From Chitinophaga pinensis (GTDB lineage: Bacteria > Bacteroidota > Bacteroidia > Flavobacteriales_D > Crocinitomicaceae), in assembly GCA_945863605.1 (NCBI GenBank), contig CAMAZP010000014.1, positions 16,970-80,969 of the forward strand: 64,000 nt of DNA. Reading direction: 5' to 3'. Position 1 is the first letter of the stretch, and each line of letters starts with the position of its first letter. The notes under the pieces were generated by a model. The model was given only the letters and a program-made list of their open reading frames with translations. It was not told the origin of the DNA and searched no databases. Below are positions 8,282 to 18,376 of this stretch, in pieces. A program made the translations under genes and the position numbers.

Positions 8282-10317
8282 TAGATAGGTTCATGATTAT
8301 TTGACTCAGTAGAACTGTTTGCTTCATCTATTGATCCTTTGATTGATTCGTCACTAGTAAGAGCTGGTTGTTCAGAGATATTATCTTCAATTACCGATTC
8401 ATCTGATACAATTGTAGCATCTTTATCCCATTGACGTTTTCCAAAAATAGTTTCTAAATCTTCTTTGAATATTACCTCAGACGTTAAAAGTTTTTCAGCT
8501 AAAGCTTGTAGTTTATCTTTATTTTCTTTTAATAGTTGAATTGCTCGCTGGTATTGACTTTCAATTAGTTTACTTACCTCTTCGTCGATTGTCTTTGCAG
8601 TATCATCAGAGTAGGGTTTGGTGAAAGAATCTCTACCTTGAGAGTCATAATATGAAATATTTCCTATTTTATCATTTAAGCCGTATATGGATACCATTGC
8701 ATATGCTTGCTTTGTAACTTTTTCTAGGTCACTTAATGCTCCTGTACTAATCTTCCCAAAAGTAACTAATTCAGCTGCACGACCACCAAGTGTTGAGCAC
8801 ATGTCATCTAAAATTTGTTCGGTAGTTGTAATACTTCTTTCTTCGGGTAAGTACCAAGCAGCTCCTAACGATTGTCCTCGAGGAACTATAGTAACTTTTA
8901 TAAGTGGGTGAGCATGTTCTAATAACCAGGAAATTGTTGCATGTCCTGCTTCGTGATAAGCAATTGATTTTTTCTCTTCGGGAGTAATGATTTTATTTTT
9001 CTTCTCAAGCCCTCCAACAATTCTGTCAACAGCATCTAGGAAATCTTGTTTCTCAACTTGTTTTTTATCGTTTCTTGCAGCAATTAATGCAGCTTCATTA
9101 CACAAGTTTGCTATATCAGCCCCTGAAAAGCCAGGTGTTTGTTTTGCCAAGAAATCGACATCAATATTTGGTTCTAATTTAATTGGTTTTAAATGCACCG
9201 CAAAAATTTCCTTGCGCTCATTAATGTCTGGCATGTCAACGTAGATCTGTCTATCAAAACGTCCAGCGCGCATCAAAGCACTGTCAAGAACGTCTGCTCT
9301 GTTAGTAGCAGCAATAATAATTACACCCGAATTAGTACCAAAACCATCCATTTCTGTCAATAATTGGTTTAAGGTATTTTCACGTTCATCATTTGAGTTA
9401 AAACCATTGTTTTTACCTCTTGCCCTTCCAATTGCATCAATTTCATCAATAAAAATTATAGATGGTGCTTTTTCTTTTGCTTGGCGGAATAAATCGCGCA
9501 CCCTTGAAGCCCCAACTCCAACAAACATTTCAACAAAATCGGAACCAGATAAAGAAAAGAACGGAACTTTTGCTTCACCAGCAACTGCTTTTGCAAGTAA
9601 GGTTTTTCCTGTTCCTGGAGGGCCAACTAGTAAAGCTCCTTTTGGAATTTTCGCACCTAGCTCAGTATATTTTTTTGGGTTTTTAAGAAACTCAACAATT
9701 TCAACAATTTCTTCTTTAGCACCCTGTAAACCTGCTACGTCTTTAAAAGTGATATTAGTTGTTTTTCCTTTTTCGTAAACTTGTGCTCTCGATTTTCCAA
9801 TGTTGAAAATCTGACCACCACCACCTGAACCACCAGCCATTCTTCGCATTACGAAAATCCAAATAATAATAATTAGTGCGAATGGTAACAAATAACTTAA
9901 TATTTGTCCAACATAATTAACTTCGTTAACATTCTCATATTTATGATAACCTCTGTCATCTAATGATTTTTCGAAATTCATGTGGTTACCTATGTTTTCT
10001 AACTCAAAAGTTACCTCTTTATTTTTAACAGAAGTTCCTTTTGCAAGCTCTTTTCTCATTTCCACAAACTCGCCTTTATTTGCTTTTTTAACAAGCTCAA
10101 TGCCTTTGGCTGTTAGCTTAAATTCAGCATGGCTTTGATTAACAATTTTAACATTTTTTACTCCTTGCTTATCTACAAGTTCAAAAAATGTCTCTCTGTA
10201 TTTTATTGTGGCGTGCCCACCAGTATTCATGTAAATTTGAAAGGCTATTAAAGCAACTCCCAAAGCAGCGTAAATCCAATAAATTGAAAATGGATTTTTT
10301 TTCTTATCTTCTGACAT
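8281..10317 (-). CDS. ftsH: ATP-dependent zinc metalloprotease FtsH
   Basis: Membrane AAA+ protease that removes misfolded and regulatory proteins. Order: membrane segment ~12-30, periplasmic domain, second membrane segment ~137-158, glycine-rich linker. Then Walker A GPPGTGKT (232-239), Walker B IIFIDEID (287-294), second region of homology with Arg fingers (RAGRFDRQ), and the zinc site HEAGH (455-459) with the downstream Asp in LSDLEK. The last ~45 residues are acidic and Ser-rich. All catalytic residues are present. Confidence 0.97.
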   Translation of the reverse strand: MSEDKKKNPFSIYWIYAALGVALIAFQIYMNTGGHATIKYRETFFELVDKQGVKNVKIVNQSHAEFKLTAKGIELVKKANKGEFVEMRKELAKGTSVKNKEVTFELENIGNHMNFEKSLDDRGYHKYENVNEVNYVGQILSYLLPFALIIIIWIFVMRRMAGGSGGGGQIFNIGKSRAQVYEKGKTTNITFKDVAGLQGAKEEIVEIVEFLKNPKKYTELGAKIPKGALLVGPPGTGKTLLAKAVAGEAKVPFFSLSGSDFVEMFVGVGASRVRDLFRQAKEKAPSIIFIDEIDAIGRARGKNNGFNSNDERENTLNQLLTEMDGFGTNSGVIIIAATNRADVLDSALMRAGRFDRQIYVDMPDINERKEIFAVHLKPIKLEPNIDVDFLAKQTPGFSGADIANLCNEAALIAARNDKKQVEKQDFLDAVDRIVGGLEKKNKIITPEEKKSIAYHEAGHATISWLLEHAHPLIKVTIVPRGQSLGAAWYLPEERSITTTEQILDDMCSTLGGRAAELVTFGKISTGALSDLEKVTKQAYAMVSIYGLNDKIGNISYYDSQGRDSFTKPYSDDTAKTIDEEVSKLIESQYQRAIQLLKENKDKLQALAEKLLTSEVIFKEDLETIFGKRQWDKDATIVSDESVIEDNISEQPALTSDESIKGSIDEANSSTESNNHEPI

Positions 10318-10323
10318 AATTTA

Positions 10324-10701
10324 TTAATCTAAATTTGGTATATCTGTTCTGATTGCATCAGACCAAAGCTCTTCTATTTGGTAAAAACCTCTTGCATCTT
10401 TGTAAAAAATGTGTGCAACAACATCTATGTAATCTAACAAAATCCATTCACTATTGTTTTTACCTTCAATATGCCATGGTTTTTCTTGAAGAATTTTTCT
10501 TGTGAATCGTGATGTAGCATTTGAGATACCATCTACGTGTGTACTTGAATCACCACTTGAGATCACAAAAAAGTCACAAACTGAGCTTGTTAAATGACGT
10601 AAATCTAATACCACAATATTTTTAGCTTTATTTTCTTGCATTCCTTCAACTATCGTTTTACACAATAATTCCGACTCAGTTATACTTTTTGTTTTTCGCA
10701 T
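10324..10701 (-). CDS. rsfS: Ribosomal silencing factor RsfS
   Basis: 125 residues. RsfS binds ribosomal protein uL14 and blocks joining of the subunits when nutrients are short. Family motifs are present: VVLDLRHLTSSVCDFFVISSG and a WILLDYIDVVAHIF-type strand, ending in YQIEELW. It is the first gene of the run leading into ftsH (6-base gap). A TAGATTTG box lies 18 bases upstream of its ATG. Confidence 0.92.
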   Translation of the reverse strand: MRKTKSITESELLCKTIVEGMQENKAKNIVVLDLRHLTSSVCDFFVISSGDSSTHVDGISNATSRFTRKILQEKPWHIEGKNNSEWILLDYIDVVAHIFYKDARGFYQIEELWSDAIRTDIPNLD

Positions 10702-10719
10702 TTATTTTTTGTTGTTTCA

Positions 10720-10727
10720 CAAATCTA
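10720..10727 (-). promoter_or_regulatory. -7 box TAGATTTG for the rsfS-ftsH-cdsA-psd run
   Basis: Minus-strand match to TAnnTTTG 18 bases before the rsfS ATG, back to back with the birA box at 10740. Confidence 0.45.
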
Positions 10728-10739
10728 AGGGATAAATTT

Positions 10740-10747
10740 TAATTTTG
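10740..10747 (+). promoter_or_regulatory. -7 box TAATTTTG for birA
   Basis: Match to TAnnTTTG 23 bases before the GTG start of birA; divergent from the rsfS box. Confidence 0.4.
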
Positions 10748-10770
10748 ACTTGAACCATTAAAGTATTAAG

Positions 10771-11508
10771 GTGATACAAGCTCTTTTCGGAAAAGAAATC
10801 ATTCATTTATCAGAGATAGATTCAACCAACAATTTTGCTGCCAAGTTGCTTTCAGAGAACCTTTGTCAAAATGGTTCGGTAATAATGGCAGATGTTCAAA
10901 CACAAGGAAAAGGACAAAGAGGAAACATTTGGTTGTCAGAATCAGGAAAAAACCTGTTATCATCCTTTATTTTTAAATCCGACAATCTGTCAGTAGATAG
11001 GCAGGCTACATTGACTTGGGCAACTAGTCTTTCACTTATAGAAACATTAAGAAAATTTAACATTGAAGTTCAAGTAAAATGGCCGAATGATATAGTTGTT
11101 GCAGGAAAAAAAATCGCTGGTATTTTAATAGAAAATCAACTTCAAGGATCAAAAATTAACTGTTCAATTATTGGAATTGGCGTAAATTTAAATCAAACTT
11201 CTTTTGAAAATTTAAATGCAACAAGTTTACTACTTGAAACAAAAAAAACAGTTGAGCCAAAATCATTTTTAGCTTTCTTAGCTCAGGAGATGAATCTACT
11301 ATTTCAATTTGATAATAATTCTGATTTACTAAAAAAAGAATATGAAAACAACTTGTTTCAAATGAATGAGTTAAAAAGATATAAAGATGAAAACGGTGAA
11401 TTTTATGGAAAGATAATTGGTACAAGTGATGAAGGTAAACTGATAATTGAAAAGTCGAATAAAATTGAAACTTATGGAATGAAAGAAGTGGTTTTTCTAG
11501 ACATATAG
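10771..11508 (+). CDS. birA: Biotin--[acetyl-CoA-carboxylase] ligase
   Basis: Attaches biotin to the carboxyl-carrier protein of acetyl-CoA carboxylase. 245 residues, catalytic domain only: there is no N-terminal winged helix, so it should not be a repressor of the E. coli BirA kind. Motifs: biotinyl-AMP loop GKGQRGN (46-52) and VKWPNDI (102-108) followed by GKKIAGILIE. The start is GTG. It is divergent from rsfS. Confidence 0.92.
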   Translation: MIQALFGKEIIHLSEIDSTNNFAAKLLSENLCQNGSVIMADVQTQGKGQRGNIWLSESGKNLLSSFIFKSDNLSVDRQATLTWATSLSLIETLRKFNIEVQVKWPNDIVVAGKKIAGILIENQLQGSKINCSIIGIGVNLNQTSFENLNATSLLLETKKTVEPKSFLAFLAQEMNLLFQFDNNSDLLKKEYENNLFQMNELKRYKDENGEFYGKIIGTSDEGKLIIEKSNKIETYGMKEVVFLDI

Positions 11509-11585
11509 TTAGCGTTCATTATATCAGCCAAAAGGATTTTAAAATCCAAAACGCTTTGACATGTATTAGTTTAAGTATCTCCAAC

Positions 11586-11593
11586 TATCTTTG
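11586..11593 (+). promoter_or_regulatory. -7 box TATCTTTG for the helicase gene
   Basis: Exact TAnnTTTG match ending four bases before the ATG at 11598. It favours that ATG over an upstream in-frame ATG at 11556, which would precede the promoter. Confidence 0.55.
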
Positions 11594-11597
11594 CAAC

Positions 11598-12917
11598 ATG
11601 AGTTCAAAACAACAAATCAATAACGTTCTTTCTAACATAGGATTTTCAGAACTAAATGAATTGCAACAAGAAATACTTACGAAAAGTGAATCCGAGCGTA
11701 ATCTGATGATTCTTTCGCAAACAGGTTCAGGAAAAACATTTGCCTTTTTATTGCCCTTATATTTGAAACTCGATGTAAGTTCAAAAGAAATTCAAGCTGT
11801 GATTTTAGCGCCATCACGTGAATTAGCGATACAAATTGAGGGTGTTTTTCGCGCGATGAAAACCAATTTCAAAGTGTTGACTTGCTACGGCGGTCACTCG
11901 ATGTCTGTGGAAAAGAAAAGCTTGAAGGAAGCACCAGCGGTTTTAATTGGAACGCCCGGAAGAATTTGCGACCACATTTCAAGAAATACCTTAGATTTAT
12001 CAAAAGTAACGCAATTCGTTGTAGATGAATACGATAAAAGTTTGGAATTTGGATTTGAAGATCAAATAAAATACATTTATCAAGAATTATACGCCTTGGA
12101 ATTTACGACTTTGGTTTCTGCCACAGAACATAAAGAATTCCCTGATTATTTAGCTTTTAGAAATCCTGCAATTGTCAATCACTTAGCAAATTCGGAAGAT
12201 CCAGCGATTACTTTTTGGAATTATCCTGTTCGCAACAGCAATAAATTCTACAAGCTTTTCGATTTATTATGTTCGTTCAAAGGAGAATTAACGATTGTGT
12301 TTTGCAATTTCAGAGAAGCCACCGAATCCGTTCGCAATCATTTGTACGACAACGGTTACGATTCAATAATTTACCACGGAGGAATGGAACAAGACGAGCG
12401 CGAACGTGCATTGATTCAGTTTCGAAATGGAAGTTACCACACGTTGATTTGTACCGATTTAGGTTCTCGCGGTTTGGACATTCCAGAAATTCAGCATGTT
12501 GTTCATTTTCAATTTCCACACAGCGAAGAAGCATTTATTCACCGAAATGGTCGAACGGCGCGAATGAAAACGAATGGTTCTTCGTATTTATTGCTCAACA
12601 AAGACGAAAACACGCCTGATTATTTGGAAGTTCCACGAGCTGAATTTAAAGTTCCAACAAACTTACCTCATCCAGTTGCAAGTCCTTGGGTGACACTTTA
12701 TTTTAGTGGCGGGAAAAAAGACAAAATCAATAAAATCGATATTGTTGGATTTTTAGGTCAAAAAGGAAACTTATTGAAAGAAGAAATTGGTTTGATTACG
12801 GTGCTTGATTTTGCCGCTTATGCTGCTGTGAAAAGAGACCATGTAAAATCGCTTCTTGCAACCATTCGCCACGAAAAAGTAAAAGGGAAGAGGTTGAAGA
12901 TTGAAATCTCGAAATAA
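11598..12917 (+). CDS. DEAD-box-like ATP-dependent RNA helicase
   Basis: About 439 residues. Helicase motifs in order: Q-motif region, motif I SQTGSGKT (40-47), APSRELA, GTPGR, motif II DEYD (143-146) in place of DEAD, motif III SAT (174-176), then in the second domain VFCNFREA, STDLGSRGLDIP-like ICTDLGSRGLD and the arginine-finger HRNGRTAR. The C-terminal ~90 residues (from PVASPWVTLYFSGGKKDKINK) resemble the DbpA RNA-binding domain, which recognises 23S rRNA in E. coli, so a ribosome-assembly role is plausible. The start is chosen from the -7 box four bases upstream. Confidence 0.85.
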   Translation: MSSKQQINNVLSNIGFSELNELQQEILTKSESERNLMILSQTGSGKTFAFLLPLYLKLDVSSKEIQAVILAPSRELAIQIEGVFRAMKTNFKVLTCYGGHSMSVEKKSLKEAPAVLIGTPGRICDHISRNTLDLSKVTQFVVDEYDKSLEFGFEDQIKYIYQELYALEFTTLVSATEHKEFPDYLAFRNPAIVNHLANSEDPAITFWNYPVRNSNKFYKLFDLLCSFKGELTIVFCNFREATESVRNHLYDNGYDSIIYHGGMEQDERERALIQFRNGSYHTLICTDLGSRGLDIPEIQHVVHFQFPHSEEAFIHRNGRTARMKTNGSSYLLLNKDENTPDYLEVPRAEFKVPTNLPHPVASPWVTLYFSGGKKDKINKIDIVGFLGQKGNLLKEEIGLITVLDFAAYAAVKRDHVKSLLATIRHEKVKGKRLKIEISK

Positions 12918-13019
12918 GTTTTTTACAAAAACTTCACTTAAAGATGTAATTTTTTCTTGTGATTTGAAGCTTAAAATTTAAGCTGATAAATGTGTTACCG
13001 TTTAAATAAATCATTTTAT

Positions 13020-13589
13020 TCAACTCAACTCCTTATCAATCGCAACCAACTCATTGAAAAAATCTGCTCCAAAAGCTCTAGTTAGTGGGCCTTTCAAGAA
13101 TTTATACACAGGAACATTTAGTTTTTCACCACAAGCACAAGCAGCTTTGCAGATATCCCATTCTTCGTAATTGATTGCAGTGTATTCACCAATTTTCTTG
13201 GTGCGAATTGGATATAAATGACACGATAAAGGTTTGTTGAAATCAATCTCGCCTTTGTTGTAAGCATGTTCAATCGAACATTTTGCTTTATTTTCTTCAT
13301 CAAAAAACACAAACGCACATTCTTTATTATTGACCAAGGTCGTCACAGGATCGCCCTCTTTGTCGGTGTAAAAAATTCCGTTTTCAGCAATCACTTCTAA
13401 TCCTTCTTCGCGCATGTAAGGTTTTAACTTATCTAAATGAGTGGAAATATTTTCAATTTCTTGCTCCGTCATTGGTGCACCACCATCGCCTTCCACGCAA
13501 CAAGCCCCTTTACACGCATTCAAATCACACACAAATTTCTTCGAAAAAATCTCTGTGGAAACTATTTTATTATCAATTTCAAAAAGCAT
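13020..13589 (-). CDS. DUF3109 family zinc/iron-cluster-like protein
   Basis: 189 residues rich in Cys. Clusters CDLNACKGACCVEGDGGAP (21-39), ECAF, KCSIEHA, SCHLYPIR and CKAACACGEKL match the DUF3109/YkgJ-like pattern, presumed to bind a metal. Function unknown. A TACCTTTG box ends four bases before the ATG. It is convergent with the helicase gene. Confidence 0.8.
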   Translation of the reverse strand: MLFEIDNKIVSTEIFSKKFVCDLNACKGACCVEGDGGAPMTEQEIENISTHLDKLKPYMREEGLEVIAENGIFYTDKEGDPVTTLVNNKECAFVFFDEENKAKCSIEHAYNKGEIDFNKPLSCHLYPIRTKKIGEYTAINYEEWDICKAACACGEKLNVPVYKFLKGPLTRAFGADFFNELVAIDKELS

Positions 13590-13593
13590 AAAG

Positions 13594-13601
13594 CAAAGGT
13601 A
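13594..13601 (-). promoter_or_regulatory. -7 box TACCTTTG for the DUF3109 gene
   Basis: Minus-strand TAnnTTTG match with exactly four bases to the ATG; predicts a leaderless mRNA. Confidence 0.5.
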
Positions 13602-13648
13602 GAGTCATTTTTTTATCAAATTACTATTTTTTATTTCAATTTAATTAC

Positions 13649-13656
13649 TATATTTG
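13649..13656 (+). promoter_or_regulatory. -7 box TATATTTG for the rimP-nusA-infB run
   Basis: Exact TAnnTTTG match 56 bases upstream of the rimP ATG, leaving room for a transcribed leader of about 50 bases that contains a strong hairpin. Confidence 0.5.
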
Positions 13657-13679
13657 CATAAGATTTATGGAACTAAAAT

Positions 13680-13703
13680 GAGAGGGGACGAAAGTCCCCT
13701 CTT
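13680..13703 (+). promoter_or_regulatory. Leader hairpin ahead of rimP
   Basis: The arms GAGGGGAC (13682-13689) and GTCCCCTC (13694-13701) are perfectly complementary around a GAAA tetraloop (13690-13693). The stem is followed by TTTT and then the rimP start. It is strong enough to act as an attenuator or leader structure, but also lies inside a 10-codon upstream reading frame (13678-13710) that stops two bases before the rimP ATG. Confidence 0.6.
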
Positions 13704-13712
13704 TTGTTGAGT

Positions 13713-14189
13713 ATGATTGATAGAAAAGAAATTGAGCGTTTAGTAGAAGAAAGAATTCAAGAATTGGACAACGGTTTGTATGTTGTTGAGATGACTATTT
13801 CTTCCACCAATGTCATTCGAATTGAGATTGACAAAATCAATGGAGGTGTATCTGTTGCCGATTGTGTTTCAGTTTCCCGAAACGTAGAACACAACTTGGA
13901 TAGAGAAAAGGCAGACTTTGAATTACACGTTTCTTCAGCAGGTTTAGACAAACCTTTTAGACATATCAATCAATACATCAAAAACGTTGGGCGAACAATC
14001 AATGTGAAAACAAAAGATGGTCGCACTATTGAAGGAGAAATTGTTAAGGTAGCAGATGAAAAAATCATTCTTTCTACTGAAGAGATGCAATTATTGGAAG
14101 GAAAAAAGAAAAAAGAAAAAGTAGAAGTAATTTATGAAATAATGCTTACTGAGATTAAAGAAGCAAATATTGTTATATCATTTAAATAA
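13713..14189 (+). CDS. rimP: Ribosome maturation factor RimP
   Basis: Needed for 30S subunit maturation. About 158 residues from ATG (MIDRKEIERLVEERIQ), with the RimP phrases VEMTISSTNVIRIEID, VSVSRNVEH and ELHVSSAGLDKPFR. An in-frame TTG nine bases earlier is less likely. First gene of the conserved rimP-nusA-infB cluster; 6 bases to nusA. Confidence 0.92.
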   Translation: MIDRKEIERLVEERIQELDNGLYVVEMTISSTNVIRIEIDKINGGVSVADCVSVSRNVEHNLDREKADFELHVSSAGLDKPFRHINQYIKNVGRTINVKTKDGRTIEGEIVKVADEKIILSTEEMQLLEGKKKKEKVEVIYEIMLTEIKEANIVISFK

Positions 14190-14195
14190 TAATTT

Positions 14196-15431
14196 ATGAA
14201 CAGTGCTGAATTAGTAGACTCGTTTTCGGAGTTTAAGGAATTAAAAAACATTGATAAGCAAACGATGCAACATGTGCTTGAAGATGTTTTTCGTGCCATG
14301 TTAAAGAAAAAATTTAACACCGACGAGCATATTGATATCATCGTAAACATCGACAAAGGAGACGTTCAAATTTTCTTAAATAAAGAAATAGTTGACAATG
14401 GAGAGGTTGAAGACCCTAACACGGAAATAGCTTATTCAGATGCGATTAAAATTGAACCAGATTTTGAAATCGGAGAAGAAGTGACAGAGGAATTCAAATT
14501 TGCTGACTTCGGAAGAAGAAATATTCTTTCACTTCGTCAAAACTTGATTTCTAGAATCTTAGAATTAGAGAAAGATCATTTATACAAAAAATACAAAGAA
14601 AGAATTGGCGAAATCGTTACTGGCGAAGTTTACCAAGTTTGGAAAAAAGAAATTTTGGTTATGGACGATGATAACAATGAGTTGATTTTACCAAAATCAG
14701 AGCAAATACCCGCCGACTTCTTCAAAAAAGGAGAGTCTGTTCGTGCTGTCGTTTCCAAAGTGGATATGCGCAATAGCTCACCAGTAATTATTCTTTCACG
14801 TACTGCTCCAGAGTTTTTGGAGCGCTTATTTGAGTTAGAAGTGCCAGAAGTATTTGATGGTTTAATTACCATAAAGAAAATTGTTCGTGAACCAGGAGAA
14901 AGAGCTAAAGTTGCTGTTGAATCCTACGATGACCGTATTGATCCAGTTGGAGCTTGCGTTGGAATGAAAGGTTCTCGTATTCATGGAATTGTACGTGAGT
15001 TGAGAAACGAAAATATAGATGTTATCAATTATACTACCAATAATCAATTGCTTATACAACGATCTCTTTCACCGGCTAAGGTTACTTCCATGGAAGTAAT
15101 GGAAGAAGATAAACGTGTAAAGGTATTTTTACGCCCGGACCAAGTTTCTTTAGCTATAGGTAAAGGAGGTAATAATATTAAATTAGCAGGAAGACTTTGT
15201 GGTTATGAAATTGATGTTTATCGTGATGGAGAGGTTGATGTTGAAGATGTTGACTTAGAAGAGTTTGCGGATGAAATAGACAGCTGGATTATTGATGAAT
15301 TGAAAGCTATCGGTTGCGATACAGCAAAATCAGTGCTTGAAATTGGTGTAAACGATCTTGTACAACGTACTGATTTAGAAAAAGAAACAATAGAAGAAGT
15401 ATTCCGAATTTTGAAAGCAGAATTTGAATAA
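14196..15431 (+). CDS. nusA: Transcription termination/antitermination factor NusA
   Basis: 411 residues: N-terminal RNA-polymerase-binding domain (1-~130), S1 domain (about 135-200, GEIVTGEVYQVWKKEILV), then two KH domains (VGACVGMKGSRIHGIVREL and LRPDQVSLAIGKGGNNIKLA). The tail is acidic (VDVEDVDLEEFADEID) with a short helical end like the NusA C-terminal repeats. The KH signature loops GMKG and GKGG are intact. Confidence 0.95.
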   Translation: MNSAELVDSFSEFKELKNIDKQTMQHVLEDVFRAMLKKKFNTDEHIDIIVNIDKGDVQIFLNKEIVDNGEVEDPNTEIAYSDAIKIEPDFEIGEEVTEEFKFADFGRRNILSLRQNLISRILELEKDHLYKKYKERIGEIVTGEVYQVWKKEILVMDDDNNELILPKSEQIPADFFKKGESVRAVVSKVDMRNSSPVIILSRTAPEFLERLFELEVPEVFDGLITIKKIVREPGERAKVAVESYDDRIDPVGACVGMKGSRIHGIVRELRNENIDVINYTTNNQLLIQRSLSPAKVTSMEVMEEDKRVKVFLRPDQVSLAIGKGGNNIKLAGRLCGYEIDVYRDGEVDVEDVDLEEFADEIDSWIIDELKAIGCDTAKSVLEIGVNDLVQRTDLEKETIEEVFRILKAEFE

Positions 15432-15461
15432 CTTTGAACAATTAAGGAGAAATAGAATAAA

Positions 15462-18317
15462 ATGGCAGGAAAACCAATAAGATTAGGAAAGGCAGCAAGC
15501 GAATTAAATGTTGGGTTACCAACCTTGGTGGACTTCCTTGACAAAAAAGGATTGAAAATTGATTCGAACCCAAATACACGTTTGGAACCAGAACATTATG
15601 ACCTTTTATGTCAAGAATTTGCAGCCGATCACGATCTTAAAGAACAATCTAAGGTTGTCAATCCTAGAAGAGGAGAAAAAAGAGAAACACTATCATTAAA
15701 AGACAAGCCTCAAGATGAAATTGAAAAATCAGTAGAGGTTGAAGAGGAAGAAGATGATACAGATTTGAATTTTGAGGAAATAAAAAGACAAGTTTTAGAG
15801 TCTAAACCAATTGCAAAACAAGCAATTGAAAAAGAAACGTCGTTGGTTGATACACCAGTTTCTGAGCCAATAATTCAAAACAATGAAGTTACAGAAACCA
15901 TTGTTGAAGTATCAAAAGAAGTTCAAGAGGATAAAAAAGAAGGTGTCCAAATCGTTGGAAAAATTGACTTAGATGCTATTAATCAAAAAACACGTCCAGA
16001 CAAGAAAAAATACGATAGTCCGAAAGTAAATCAACAAAAAGTTGATCAACAAAAATCAGTTGTAGATAAAGAAGAGGTTAAACCTGCCGAAATTAAAGTT
16101 GAAAAATCTGCAGAGCCTGTAGTTGAAGCACCAAAAGAAATTGAAACCATTCGTTTTGAACGTCAAGTTTTAACAGGTCCAACCGTACTAGGTAAAATCG
16201 AGTTACCGGTAGAAAAACCAAAGTCAACAAGTCCTTCGCACGAAAGTGCAAACTCAAAGAGAAAGAGAAAAAGAATTAAAAAGGTCGAAACTCCAGCTGC
16301 TAGTGATCCAAACAAGCCAGCAACACAAGGAAACAACCAAAATAATAATCAAAACAATCAAAATAAGTTCAATAACACCAAACCTGGCGCTCCAAAAGTA
16401 GAGAAGAAAGAAGTTACTGAACGCGATATTCAAAAAGAAATTAAAGATACTTTAGCGCGTCTTTCGAATCAAGGAGGAAAGTCTAAATCTTCTAAGAATA
16501 GAAAAATTAAACGAGAGTCTTTTGCTCAACGTCGCCAAGAAGAAATGGCAGCAGCTGAGTTGGAAGATAAAATCTTGAAATTGACAGAATTCGTTACAGT
16601 TTCTGAGCTTGCTTCCATGATGAGTGTGCAACCGACACAGGTAATTTCTGTGTGCATGTCACTTGGAATTTTTGCCTCCATTAACCAACGTTTAGATGCA
16701 GAAACAATACAAATTGTTGCAGATGAATTTGGTTATGAAACTCAATTTGTTAGTGCAGAAGTACAAGAAGCTATTCAAACTGTTGAAGATAAGGAAGAAG
16801 ATTTAATAGATCGTCCGCCAATCATAACAGTAATGGGTCACGTTGACCATGGAAAAACATCATTATTGGATAAAATCCGAAATGCAAATGTTACCGCTGG
16901 TGAAGCTGGTGGTATTACCCAACATATTGGTGCTTATTCGGTTACTTTGAAAGATAATCGTAAAATGACCTTCTTGGATACACCGGGTCACGAAGCCTTT
17001 ACTGCAATGCGTGCTCGTGGTGCCCAAGTAACTGACGTCGCGATTATCATAGTGGCAGCTGACGATGACGTGATGCCACAAACAAAAGAGGCAATTTCTC
17101 ACGCTCAAGCAGCTAACGTACCAATGATTTTTGCCATCAACAAAATTGATAAACCAGGAGCAAATCCTGATAAAATCCGCGAACAACTTTCTGCTATGAA
17201 TATCTTAGTAGAAGATTGGGGTGGAAAATACCAAGTACAAGAAATTTCAGCTAAACAAAATCTTAATGTTGATTTGCTTTTAGATAAAGTTTTATTGGAA
17301 GCTGAGATGTTGAATTTGAAAGCGAATCCAAACAAAAATGCTGTTGGAACTGTAATTGAATCCTCATTAGATAAAGGAAAAGGTTTCGTAACAAACATGT
17401 TAGTAGAAGCTGGAACAATGAAAGTTGGAGATGTAATTTTGGTTGGTCGTCACTATGGTCGTGTTAGAGCGATGCATGACGAACACGGAAAAGCATTATC
17501 AGAAGCAGGTCCAGCGCAACCAGTATCTGTTTTAGGTATTGGCGGTGCACCTAGTGCAGGTGACAAGTTCAATGTAATGGATGATGAGAAAGAAGCAAAA
17601 ACCATCGCTCAGAAACGTGAACAATTGTACCGTGAACAAGGATTGCGTACAACTAAACATATTACTTTGGATGAAATCGGTCGTCGTTTGGCAATTGGAG
17701 ACTTCAAAGAATTAAATATTATCGTTAAAGGTGACGTAGATGGTTCAATTGAAGCATTATCTGATGCTTTGATTAACTTGTCTACAGAAGAAATTCAAGT
17801 GAATGTTATTCACAAAGGTGTTGGTGCAATTACTGAGGCGGATGTGAATTTAGCTTCTGCATCGGATGCTGTAATTATTGGCTTCCAAGTTCGTCCATCT
17901 ATTGGTGCACGTAAATTAGCGGAGGCTGAACAAATTGATATTCGTTTGTACTCCATTATCTACAAAGCAATTGAAGAATTGAAAGCAGCGATGGAAGGAA
18001 TGTTATCACCAGATATTGAAGAAAAAATCATTGGTTCTGCAGAAATTCGCGAAACATTCGACATCACGAAAGTGGGAACAATTGCAGGATGTTACGTTAT
18101 GGATGGTATTATCAAACGCTCTTCAAAAATCCGAGTTATCCGCGATGGAATCGTTGTTCACACTGGAACATTAGGTTCATTAAAACGATTCAAAGACGAT
18201 GTTCGTGAGGTTAAAAACAATTACGAGTGTGGTTTGAATATCGATAAATTCAATGACATCAAAATTGGCGATATAGTAGAAGCATTTGAAGAAGTAGAAG
18301 TTGCTAGAAAGTTGTAA
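15462..18317 (+). CDS. infB: Translation initiation factor IF-2
   Basis: GTPase that brings initiator tRNA to the 30S subunit. 951 residues with a long, low-complexity Lys/Glu/Asn-rich N-terminal extension (~60-370). The IF2-N domain ([18 protein letters not shown]) and the G domain follow: G1 GHVDHGKT near 458-465, DTPGHEAF, and NKID. Domains II to IV complete the protein. The sequence around [14 protein letters not shown] is the switch I region. Overall layout and length are usual for the phylum. Confidence 0.97.
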   Translation: MAGKPIRLGKAASELNVGLPTLVDFLDKKGLKIDSNPNTRLEPEHYDLLCQEFAADHDLKEQSKVVNPRRGEKRETLSLKDKPQDEIEKSVEVEEEEDDTDLNFEEIKRQVLESKPIAKQAIEKETSLVDTPVSEPIIQNNEVTETIVEVSKEVQEDKKEGVQIVGKIDLDAINQKTRPDKKKYDSPKVNQQKVDQQKSVVDKEEVKPAEIKVEKSAEPVVEAPKEIETIRFERQVLTGPTVLGKIELPVEKPKSTSPSHESANSKRKRKRIKKVETPAASDPNKPATQGNNQNNNQNNQNKFNNTKPGAPKVEKKEVTERDIQKEIKDTLARLSNQGGKSKSSKNRKIKRESFAQRRQEEMAAAELEDKILKLTEFVTVSELASMMSVQPTQVISVCMSLGIFASINQRLDAETIQIVADEFGYETQFVSAEVQEAIQTVEDKEEDLIDRPPIITVMGHVDHGKTSLLDKIRNANVTAGEAGGITQHIGAYSVTLKDNRKMTFLDTPGHEAFTAMRARGAQVTDVAIIIVAADDDVMPQTKEAISHAQAANVPMIFAINKIDKPGANPDKIREQLSAMNILVEDWGGKYQVQEISAKQNLNVDLLLDKVLLEAEMLNLKANPNKNAVGTVIESSLDKGKGFVTNMLVEAGTMKVGDVILVGRHYGRVRAMHDEHGKALSEAGPAQPVSVLGIGGAPSAGDKFNVMDDEKEAKTIAQKREQLYREQGLRTTKHITLDEIGRRLAIGDFKELNIIVKGDVDGSIEALSDALINLSTEEIQVNVIHKGVGAITEADVNLASASDAVIIGFQVRPSIGARKLAEAEQIDIRLYSIIYKAIEELKAAMEGMLSPDIEEKIIGSAEIRETFDITKVGTIAGCYVMDGIIKRSSKIRVIRDGIVVHTGTLGSLKRFKDDVREVKNNYECGLNIDKFNDIKIGDIVEAFEEVEVARKL

Positions 18318-18376
18318 TTTGTTAAGGAATCAGTATTCTAAGTAAAAACGATTAATTTTACAAAAAAAAGATAGTT

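Noticed and set aside
8687..9778. Several plus-strand frames opposite ftsH
   Set aside because: Mirror frames of a strongly conserved gene; codon use and motifs support only the minus strand.
12968..12984. Palindrome AGCTTAAA/TTTAAGCT between helicase and DUF3109 genes
   Set aside because: AT-only stem without a T run; too weak to call a terminator.
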